Source: Liolophura sinensis
Lineage: Eukaryota; Mollusca; Polyplacophora; Chitonida; Chitonidae
Length of the DNA stretch: 64,000 bases
Direction of reading: 5' to 3'
Assembly: GCF_032854445.1 (NCBI RefSeq)
Contig: NC_088301.1
Location: forward strand, 12,088,281-12,152,280
The translations under genes and the position numbers were made by a program. A model generated the notes under the pieces. That model was not told the origin of the DNA. It worked only from the letters and a program-made list of their open reading frames with translations, and did not search any database. Shown here piece after piece: positions 37,472-49,400 of this stretch (positions within the stretch are counted from its first letter, which is position 1; every line of letters begins with the position of its first letter).

Positions 37472-40400
37472 TATATTTATGATATATATAGAGCAAAAAC
37501 AGAAAAGGAAACAAAAATGACAATGTAGCCATTCATGGGAGAAATAGAAAGGTCAAGTCAACATCTAATTATGGCTGTTTTTTTTCCTTTTGTTTCGTTC
37601 ATAACAGCAAAGATAACATTGTGGCTGAGAGCGAGAAGTATTTTATCTTTCAGCCATATGTTGCTGGTATAGTTACTGGACAGTTACGGGACACACCCTG
37701 CCTCTGTTAGACTACTTTGAGAAAGTCAAATCTGATCGGCTTACCTGGAGTTGTAATTACCAAACCATGCATTCATCAGATGGGGCGAATCAAGGTCTTC
37801 TTGTTTATTATATCAGGTCCATGCCAGATAAAAACAGGATACAGTAAATAAGATATGTAATCAGGTCTGACAAGGTCTTGTACTATTACTGGGTAAATTT
37901 TGCACAGCCTCATGGCAGGTTTATCTTCATGCTGTTTTTGCATGATTTATGATGGATCTACCCACAATGTTACATTACACAATACCACAATTGTGTCATT
38001 GTTCAGTGGGGTAATTATTGCATTGCCCGGGTGACAGGTCTTAAAACAATGGGTTTTTTTGAGGGCTAATTTAGTAGATGACAATCCCTTAAAAGTGATA
38101 AATTTGTTGGCAGAATATCCATCAATGTTCACAGATTTATTTTTAACACAAATTAATGTTACAACTGCATGTCATTTGATACAAGCCTATGCCCATTAAC
38201 GGTTGCAGCAAACTGACTAATCCATTCTTTAAAGATCACTCACATTGATGTTAAAATTGTCCATTGAGTGGCATTTTGATAGCTCTGTGAGTTACCCTCT
38301 TACATGAGCTGAAAAAATGCGGAACAGCTCTGAATGACAATGTTACCTCATACAAGTGCAATTGTAACTTTAATTGGCAGCAATAAGAAGGCAAGAACGC
38401 ATATATAGCTATGAAAATGACCCCAAATTTCGCCCACAAAACTGCATTTTTAGAGGCAAATAAATGCCATAAAATAATACTTCTGCTGCTGAAACATATA
38501 TTCATCCTGCAGGATATCATAATACGTTCCAAACCAGCCCTTAAGGCACGTTTCTAGGATCATTAGAATTCTCAGGATCCCGTAAATTGAGCAAGTTAGT
38601 TATGGATGAAATTTTTGGTCATTTAAGATAATCGCATGGTCTTATATGAAGTTTATGGGATCACTAGTCTTTCGTCTGTAGTGTAATGTATGCAACAAAA
38701 AGGACTAGCATTTGTAAAATATTGAGCTCATCTCTGCATCCGAAGTGAGAATGTATGTCAGTTACTTGCCAAAGGTTAGTGGTTTTGTCCAGTTTCCACT
38801 GTCAGTGTGAAGTTGATTATCTTTTCAAGGAATCAGTCTATTCTTGTATTTTACTTCAAACTCCAGTCAGATAAGTAAATAAATGTATACTGTAATTTAT
38901 CCTACGTCTGTGTATATGTATTTCACAGGTCCATTGCAAGGATTTATATATTGATTTGATTGGTGTTTCATGCTGTACCCAAGAATATTTTACTTATACG
39001 ACTGTGGCCAGCATTATGGTGGGAGGAAACCAGGCAGAACCTGAGGGAAACCCAGGACCATGTGCAGGTTGCTGCCAGACCTTCCCACGTACCATTGCTA
39101 GGATGGTGGTTGATAAGAACTAATGCCATAAAGCTGCTCTGCAAATATCGATAAAGTAAACTATGAATACTTTTTTTGAAACCTGAGAAAGTCATACCAG
39201 CACAATCATTATGAAGTGCATTTTGGTACATTGCCCCCATAATAATGTTCTAAAGCAAAGTTTAATAACGTAAAAATATGTATATATGTCTTCTGACTAT
39301 AATGATGTTCTGACGTGTAGGCTTACCAAGCTGAAGAGAAATTTCTTTGATATATGTAACTACATCTTTGAAGGCAGTTGAGTGCAAATTTGATGTTTAT
39401 TGGCACTGTGTGGCAAAACAGGGGAATTATACTTGTAAGTATTAGACTGCGTCAAAGTTAATTTTTGATCACCTGTATGCACATATAAACATTAATTCCA
39501 TCAGTTTTGAGATTTATTGGCACTAGTATGATTCACCTGTTCCTCTTGAAATCCTGACAGTTATAGACATTGTCAGGCACAGTTGAATGTGAAACCTTTG
39601 TATATTAGAACAAGAGGTTGAGCACCTGACTACGGTTGTTCATTTCACAGCCTATAAGTGGCGCCAGTGCCAAAGTTTGGCTTCTTTTCTTCCAGCAGCT
39701 GTTTATGTTGTACGGATAGTTGTTCATTTCTCAGCACAGCTTTAAGTTGAAACTAAGGGTTGTGTCTTTGGGCAAACAGCTGCACAAAGTCAAGTGCTTG
39801 TATATAGATATAATCTTATCTCATCTATTGCCCAGGCCTAATTTGAAGCCCACTATCAGCTCATCTGCCCTTGTTTATACTGGATCCCCTGGGTGACTTC
39901 TGTTAGCCCCTGACTGTCAGACAAGGGAGATAACGCTGCCATGTGGAATCTGCCATACAGCCAAATACAAGTTAACCTATCCAAGATAAATCTGAGCTCA
40001 CATGTCAGAACTGGGGGGGAAGAACCTTAATTCTGTTTTTATCAAAGATGCTCGTTTATTAAAGTACAGGCCTGTGTACTGTAGTGCTTATCAAACTAGA
40101 TTAAAACTGGATCTGTTTGAATTGAACCAGTGTGTTTTTTTTCAGTGGAATATGTGCAGATTTTTTTCCAATCACCCCCTCCCACCTCTTATCATTTCTT
40201 TGGGTGAGGTCCAGGTACAATTGTAAATCAGTTTGTGGCATGATTTACCAGATTTGCTAATTGGGCTAACGGTCATGTCATCAGTTAATTAGTGTCACTG
40301 GATTGGAATCATTTGAGAAAACCTCTTGCCTAAATACCCGATTTTTCAACCTTTACAAGCACAGCTGCAATCAATACTTGCAAACATTCTGAGAGAACTG

Positions 40401-43400
40401 TGGTGTGCAGAGAAATAATCTGCACAGTTTTATGAAGCTTGCATCTTAAGTATCGCAAACAAATCATTTTTGGTGTCATTTTCATAATAATTGTATGCAT
40501 AAATTCCACTGAAAAAAAGGGCTGTAGAGGTTGAAAAGGTTGAAATTTTTAATACAGTAGCTGTGCTAAGCATATATGTTTTACTGCAGGAATTTAAATC
40601 TGTTCACTATCTACATTTACATAGACTTACTCTTACCTTACAAATTGCAGTCTCATTTATTTATGTGTATATATAACATTTTTTGTGCAAAACCTCTGTT
40701 GTGATGTAGACATAACTCTTTCACTACCACAGTTAAACAGTGTTTGATATATGCATCTGTGTGGATACAGATAGTGGGAGGTCAGTCGGGTTCTTCACTC
40801 AGGATGTAATGCCTCAGTGTTGGGGTTCAGGCTGTGGTCTACATGTGTCATACTCATACCCTGTATGTAGGTGTAAGTACAATGCAAGCCCTATGTTACA
40901 TGGTCAAATATGTCAGACTGTAGTGGTTAGGAAAATTAAGAAAAATTAGCAGAAAGCCAACAAAGGTCGATACAATGCACTAACCTAGATATTAAAGGTT
41001 ACTGTCAAATTCAGAAAGAAATAAAAATAGGGAAAAAAATATATGTGTTAACTTGTTGTCTGTCCTTAAGTAATTTCATTAAAAAAAAATCTCCTCTGGG
41101 CATTATATGGTCAGCATTGTTAGGAAGCATAACAGTCATCTTTGTATGACGTGTCAGCTCAAAACAGACATAAGTACATGTATATATATTGTGTCCTCTG
41201 TGAGTTATCAGTGTCTCCGCAACGTTTTAATCGGTATATACATGTATATGTCCACCCCAAAGTCATTTTTGGGTCATAATTATTGATACACTTGTATAAG
41301 CTACTACATGATCTTGTGTAAAGTTATTTTTGCATATAAATATTTTCATTCATATCAACATTTGAAAGTTTATTATTAAGCATATTCCAGCTGACCCTCC
41401 AAAAAAAGTAAATAATAGGAGTTTTTGTTCTTAAATTTTTCAGGTTAATATTATGTAGCTGAACAAAACTTCTATCAGAACTAAAAATAATGAGACAAAG
41501 ACACCAAACATCTACTGATGCTTTGTTAAACCCAACTTCTGTATATACCCTGGGGCGGGGCACATCCGTTCCCAGGGTTGACCACACAAATGGTTTATAC
41601 TTAAATCTAACCAGCAGACTAGCATTAAACACATTGTGTGTTTATAGATAGTGTAAAAGTGACCTCAAAGTGACCATTCCTTGAGCAAATCATATGTATT
41701 ATCTCAAAATGTGTATGTACATGTGCACTTTATGTGTAGATATATTAAAACAGCTCCTAGTGGCTGTTTCTTCAGAGTTGGCCATGTCTAATTTACTGAA
41801 CAGATTTGTGAAAGATCTAATACCATTTGTCAGATGTTGACTAAAACCTTTAAACACCACTGTTGACAAACATATCAAGAGGCCTAGATCTAAACACCAC
41901 TAATCAAGCTGTAGGCAAATGGCCTATAGCACTTGGCAGACCAGCCTCTCCCTCCCCCCCCCCCCCACCCCCCACCCTTCCACCAAGTAATGGGCTGATA
42001 GAGCTATTTGCCAGACTGCTGTTTAATAAACAGAATCCCCCTCCCCACCCCCCAGTAATTCCAGGAATGTACATGTGTGTAATAGTTGTCTGATAAATGG
42101 TTTTGCACTGCACGTCTGCATGGCTATGCACTGCACGTCTGCATGGCTATGCACTGCACGTCTGCATGGCTATGCACTGAGAACACCTATAAACTCGTAA
42201 AGGATGATGTGACTGTTACTAGTCTACTGTTGAGTCTGATGCATGCTTGTATACTTTTTACTTTACATGCATGCAGAAGGTGTCAGAGAAACTACAAAAC
42301 AATTGATGTTAGTTGAGAAAAATCAAGGCTTGATATAAGTAATCAGTGAGCTTTTTTCAACTTGTATTTTTCATTTTCTGTTGAGAATTTTAGTTACTTT
42401 TACTATATGTACATACAGTGTATGTAATTGTGTTTTTCAGCTTTTTTATTTATTAAAGTTGTCAGTTAAATGGGTTAGGTTAAAGCAGAGAAAACATGAA
42501 TCATACATTTTATCATGAAAAATGTAAACTTCTATTGTGTCATGATAATATTTATTTAGTTGGTTAATGCTTTTCACTTTTATTAAAGTAGTCTGTTTTT
42601 ATTGGTAGAGGGATTGAAGGTACTGTAGATTAAACTGTGACCCTTCCCCAGCTAGCTATATAGTTGACAAGTCCAAGGTTCTTTGATAACCATAATGAAA
42701 AACTAGTAGTGGATCTTTAAATGTACATTAAAGAAATATTAGATGATCATTAAAATCTCTGAACATGTCATTAAAATGACTGAAGTTGTAATTAAGTGTC
42801 ATGCACATTGTTTTTGTCATTAAAATGTCTGGTGCTGAAGTGGCAATGTTTTATGTGGGAATTAAATGGGTTTACCCATGTGGGTCCTATATGGGCTGAA
42901 AGTGGGAAAATGTTATCGTTTTACCCACATTACCCATAACGGACCCATATGGGATTTTAATGGGGAAAAACTGGAAATTTCCTGTATTCTATACTGTATT
43001 TCACTTAAAGGCTTTTTTCAGGTGACTTGTTTCATTTATAGGGTCACATCAGAGTTTTCTTGCAAAGTTTTAATGATTTCGTATCAGAAAGTCATCAAAG
43101 TATTATTTTAAGGATTTTATGTGCTTTTTTGTGGCAAAAATGAAAGTGCATTTTTGCCAGGTAAACTTTGGGTGAAATGCGATGAGTAAGCATGCATGTA
43201 CAACAGGCATAGAAACAGGGATGTGGTAATAACACCACTTCAGTCCTGAAGGTTTTTGACTTGTATATACACTTTGGGAATGTTTGCCTGGCAGAGTTTG
43301 AATTTCATCTTGAGTATGACTGGTCAGCTTTTTGATACAGATGGCTACAATATGGTGACCCAGTGATAAACCCAGCACTTCGGGCAGCATTATCCTTTGG

Positions 43401-46400
43401 CTCTGAAAGGAAACTGCACAAAAAACACTTCCAGCAGTTACCAATTTTGTTAATGGAAGTTTTGATGGGAACTAGGGAAGTATGTTAAAATCTAGAAGAC
43501 ATGTACACATGTACAAATGTATGTTTATACTTGCTTTTTTTAGAATGGCTGGCCAGTGGCCAAAGTGATAGCTACTATGCCATTTCTTGCAACAACAACA
43601 ACAAAAAAAATGAAAGAGAAAAACAAATTGTGTGCAAGAACGTTAAAAAGAGAAAGTCCCAAAAAAAATAACAAAAATGGATAAGTTTCGTTATCAATGT
43701 GTTTTGTGCAAGTTGTATGTAGCTGGTGATGAAATAGACATCTTTGGTGTAATGACAGGTCAATGTTCATTACCAGGGCTCCTGGTGAGATCAACCTCAC
43801 ACCTGGGTGGGCTTGTCATTAATGTAAGCAGTCAAATGTACAGGTGTGCTGACTTGTTGATCCAGTCAGGACTTTAGTTTTACACCTTGTCATTCATCTT
43901 CATAGAAAATTCAAGAAACATACTCAGCATTTTTTGGTCTCTTGTGGTTTGAGTTTTTATTAACTTATTTGGTTTAAAATAATGTTCTTTGTTTGAAATA
44001 AGAAGTTTGGAAAACAGAAGTTTTGTTTGGTATTACTTACATGGAATGTCAACAAGTTAATTATTGTGTATATGTTCTTTTTTTTTTTTTTTCAATTTCC
44101 ACACACATATATCATTATCACAAACTGGTTTGGTTTAAAAGTCTGCTGTCCAGCGCAGTGTATAGACTGAACAATGTATAAGTGGTATAAGATGAAATTA
44201 CATACAACATCATAGGCTTACGGTAAAATTAAGACACCCAAATTCTGAAGAAACATTCACTTTAAGGCATAAGGGGTCAAACGGTGATATAATTTTTGAA
44301 CAAACTTGAAAGTTTGAAGGTTTATAAGGAAAAAATAATATGGAAAAAATAGATGGGTGTATGGTACCCCATAAACCTTGCCTAGAAAGCTTGATGGAAG
44401 AAGTAAGTGTGTAGATAAGTAGAGTATGGTTTCACAGCTGGGTTGTTGTTAAAACTTCATCCCCACAGTTTTGCTGTCAACCACAACCTTTGTCTGTCAA
44501 GATATTTATTTGCATCAGTTTTTGAAGACTGAAGCTTCTCTCTCCAGTAAGTCTGGCAGTATCTTTTCTCTTGCTTGGGCTACAGTAAATATTTAGTGTA
44601 GTGTCACCATTAGCAGGGCTAAAATATTCAGAGATTTCTCACCCCGTGTGTTTTCCTGCTTGTATGTCCATTTTTTTTTTTTTTTTTTTTTTTTGAGGTC
44701 GTTTTCGTCAATATCCTGTTACAGCACCCTGCAAGGAAATGTGATTAGCACATACTAATTTGTTCCTGTCAAAATTGTTTACCCTGCAAGCCAGCATGAA
44801 CTTTGTGTAAGCATGCGTAACGAGTATACTCTCTCACTGAGATACACTTCATTAATCCTTGTTAACATAAACCATGACAAATTGTTTTCTTCATAAAAAG
44901 GAGGAAAGAAAGATGCATGGCCAAGGGAAGCAGTTTTGGCTCCTGTAGTTTGAGAGAAAACATGTCAGCTGAAAAGCTTGTGGTAATATAGGTCTACTAA
45001 CCCTGCAGTTTAATGAAACTGACACATAAAAATCAGGGTGTAAGTTGTTTACCTGTGTCATAAACAAATGAAAGAGATATCTGAGAATGATGGTTTTGTT
45101 TATTTGCCCTTGCACTTCTGTCAACAAGCATTGGTTTATTTGCTTTGTGTCATTCAACAGTTCTTGATCACTCTTACATACTGACAAAAACAAAACTAGA
45201 TTCTAGCTTCTTTTTTTACGACTGCACAAACAGCAGAAATCTCTGGTTTACTAAAGCAGCTGAGTCAGCAGAAATGTTTCTTGTGCTTCCTGCAGTCTTT
45301 CAGAATGAAAATCATAACATTCATATATAGGTATATATACATTTATGCCTTGCTGTTTTCTAAACTTATTCAGGCAACTTTCATTTATACAAAATGTCAA
45401 ATTGTGGATAAATGAATTTTATAGGGTATAAAAAGCTGTAAAAAATTTTGGGGGGCATACAACATTTCAATTTCATAAAACAGTTTCATAATGCAAAATT
45501 ATGTTAGTTTTGACCAGAAACTACACTTAAGGGTCGTTTTGAAAGTTATGACAGACAGTAAGAAGCAAATCCAACCTGTATTAATCAAGTGCTTCTCTTA
45601 TTTATCTTCTTTTATAGATGGTTTTGGTGGAATTTTTCAACAAAAGACGAAAGAAACTGGTACTAGGAAGCCCCACACGATTCATTGATGCGTGTAAAGG
45701 GTACGCAGTCTTCTTGTTCGGAGGTCTGGTCACTGAGATGTTCGTGGAAATGGCAAAAACATCCATAGGTCGACTTCGCCCACACTTCATAGATGTCTGT
45801 CAACCTGATTGGTCCAAAATAAACTGCAGCACTGGGTAAGAAAAGATGAGATGTTATGAAGCACTAAGTATCAGCAATACACTCATGTACATGTATGTGT
45901 ACTAGCAATACGCTGATGTATATGTACTGGCAGTATGCACTCATATAGATGTACTAGCATTATGCACTCATATAGATGTACTAGCAGTAGGCCTATGCAC
46001 TCATATAGATGTACTAGCATTATGCACTCATATAGATGTACTAGCATTATACACTCATATATATGTACTAGCATTGTACACTCATATATATGTACTAGCA
46101 TTATACACTCATATATATGTACTAGCATTATACACTCATATATATGTACTAGCATTATGCACTCATATATATGTACTAGCATTATACACTCATATATATG
46201 TACTAGCATTATACACTCATATAGATGTACTAGCATGATACACTCATATAGATGTACTAGCATTATACACTCATATAGATGTACTAGCATTATACACTCA
46301 TGTAGATGTACTAGCATTATACACTCATATATATGTACTAGCATTATACACTCATATAGATGTACTAGCATTATACACTCATATAGATGTACTAGCATTA

Positions 46401-49400
46401 TACACTCACATATATGTACTAGCAACACATTCTTGTATATGCTGTAGCACAGTGTGTTACTATAGCTATGTACTTCTGCAGATGTACTAGCAGTACACTA
46501 ACACAAAATGTTACTACAGCTATATGCTTAGACAAAATCCACTTGCGGTACATTCAAACAGTATGTGCTGGCATCTTCAGTACACTTGCACAACATGTAC
46601 GTACAATATACTCACACACGTACTAGGAATTTCATATACTCACACAGCATGCACTAGAAATGTACTCACACAGCATGTACCAGGACTATACTCACACAGC
46701 ATGTACCAGGACTATACTTGCACAGCATGTACCAGCAATATACACTCATATATGTTTACCAGCAATACTGACATGTATAGTTTCATTTACAATACATTGA
46801 CACCAATATTTACAAAATATGCACTGGAAATAAAATGTGTACACTGCAGCACTGTTGACATTTGTTTTTCTGCCCCAAGAATGAACTGTAGAATCGGTGT
46901 TCAGTGCTGGGGTTGAACCAGTGCGCCCGGGCTGTCAGGTGTCATAACAAGCATGTTAACCACAAGGCCATGAATTGTCTACTGTATGAGTTGTATGCTG
47001 GTTTTCGGTATGTGACCGCATTACATGTAGGCCTGTGTGATGGTACTGAGGTATTCATGTTCCAAGAGAGACACAATCTTAAAATGAAAGGGGAAGATTA
47101 AATTATAATAGGACAAATGTTTCTGCTTTTATATGTATACATGTATGTTTGTATATATCTAGCTTCAAATACACGTACCCAACTTAAAATAGATACATAT
47201 CTGTAACTTTGTGCGGTACCTGGCGCCATTTTGCAGTCGTCAGTTTCCTGAGGGTCATTTCACCATCTGCTATATATAACCTAACGGACATGTACATTTA
47301 TGACTGTAATGCATGTGATCTGCAGGTTAAGTGTGGGTCTCCATTAGCTGTTGTGTGGCAGTGATGTAATGACCAGTGTATACACTCCATTAGCTGCTAC
47401 CTCCAGAACATGTGACCTTCTGTTTGCATATAGAGAAGTACAAATGTACATGTATAGCAGTGGCACTGGCACTTAAGCTAATTTTGGAAACGATGGATTT
47501 GATCTTTACTGAGACCATGTCACTGTTATATGTATATATGTAGAGGGTCTGAGATACATATATACCATAGTTCTTCTATTATTTTGAAAAAAAAATATAA
47601 TAAAGAAACCAACACATTTTTTACTTTTCTTGATTTTCAAGTCATGAAATTTACATGCACCTAAAGGGATTACTGTATGGTTGTATGTGTCTGTCTCTTG
47701 TTTTCTGTAAAAAGCAACCAACGAGAGTCAGTGTCTTGATTTGAAAGTGGAAAAGAACATTTTATGGAAAGGAGCTACTTTTGGGCTCTTTTTCAAGTGA
47801 GGCTACTCAGTAATACATTTTCCAAGAATTAATGCAGTTTTGACTTTTCCGTGAAAATTTTTAAAAACTTGGTGTATAAATAATATGCCTTGGCTATATG
47901 TTGGTCTGGTGTATTTGCTAAAATTTAGATTCTTGATATAAAAACAAAATATAGTACTTCTATAAAATTGCTTTCCTGAATGTAATCAGTGACATTGAAA
48001 TATTTTGTGTAATTTAAATCTAAAGTGTTAGAAAACAGTTGTACATAGTGTCATTAAGTGGTGAACCTCATGCAGCTTGTTGAATGCTAGACACACAGGG
48101 AAGTTTATATAGAAGGAAGTTCATTAAATTTGTGAAAATGTGCAGCAAATGAAGATATAATGTGGGTTAGGAAGAACAATAAACCACTGAAAAGGAAAAC
48201 TATATATATCTGATTTTTCTCATCAATTTTTATGAATGGGTTTTTGAATAATTGCAGTGTTTCGAAAGCATAACAACAAATCAGAGTTCTGACATGTTAT
48301 CGTTTTCATTTTTGAAAGAATTTAAATAATGATAGTTGATATTATTAAAGTCTTCATGATAATTTTTGTAACTGCAGTAAAGTTTTCTAAAAAAATTCAA
48401 TAAATCAAGAGAGCATTGGTATAATAATTTGTGTAGAATGAATAATGATGGTAAAATCACATTAAAGGTATCAAACCAGTGCAAAGGATCTGCCGTTAAA
48501 CAAACTCACAGTTTAATTTTATGCATTATACGTACAAGTTAAATGTTTCTATGAGATAAGAAATTACCCCCTTTAGCAGTTTTGGATAATTAGCATTATG
48601 ATATACATGATCAGAATGTTTATCACATAAGCTGTTTGATGTTGTTTGTGTCATTGTTACGTCAGGAGTTTGTAGCTGAATTAATTAACCCTGTGCTGTA
48701 CTCAGCAACATGAATAGATACAAAAATAGCTGTCTTTGATCTCTTACTTTAGTCAGTTGTCATTTGGGTTCTTTTCTGTAGCAACTCTTGTTCGTTAATA
48801 TACTCAAAGATGTTAGAATTAGGTCAGGCTTAAAACATTCTGTGTTCAGAAATTCAGACAAATCTTGTAGCCTAGGCCAATAAGGATTTTTTTTTATTCA
48901 TTATGATGGATGAAAAACATGGAGAGTAAAATGAAAAAAGAAAACTTTTATCAGTCCCCCCTAAAAAACGCATTAGAGTAGGGCCATTTTTAGAGAACTG
49001 GTCAATTTGCACTCATCAAACATATTTTTATGGATGGCCTTGTAGATCCCTGAGACATAGATGTTTGAAATGTTAGTGTGGATATGTAAATGGTGGTTCA
49101 GCATACATACAGAGAAAAAAGTCCACTGATGCCTGTATGTTGTTGATTGTCTACTTTTGACTGATTAACAAAATAATGGATATAATAATGGATATAAAAT
49201 TGCTCAATATTATTCATGATCTAGGATCCCACCAGTGTGATCGCTGTGAGTTCAAATCCAGCTCATGCTGGCTTTCTCTCTGGCAGTGTGTGGGAAGGTC
49301 AGCCAGCAGCCTGTGGATGGTCATGGGTTTCTCCCAGCCTGTTGCAAGGTTCCTCCAAGCACAATGCTGGCTGTCGTCGTATAACTGAAATATTCTCGTG

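Larger units (their letters stand above)
37328..45617 (+). other. PLPP intron 2 (about 8.3 kb)
   Basis: GTGAGT donor, tag acceptor, phase 0. It holds a (TA)n tract with a hairpin, a family A SINE, short tandem repeats and a 24-base T run. No exon is seen. Confidence 0.85.

Noticed and set aside
41863-42131. Proline-rich and glycine-rich frames
   Set aside because: Produced by a C-rich low-complexity tract in intron 2.
45935-46447. Open frames of 170 (plus) and 181 (minus) residues made of short repeats
   Set aside because: Both are translations of one 27-base minisatellite within PLPP intron 3. The period is a multiple of three, so frames stay open by construction.
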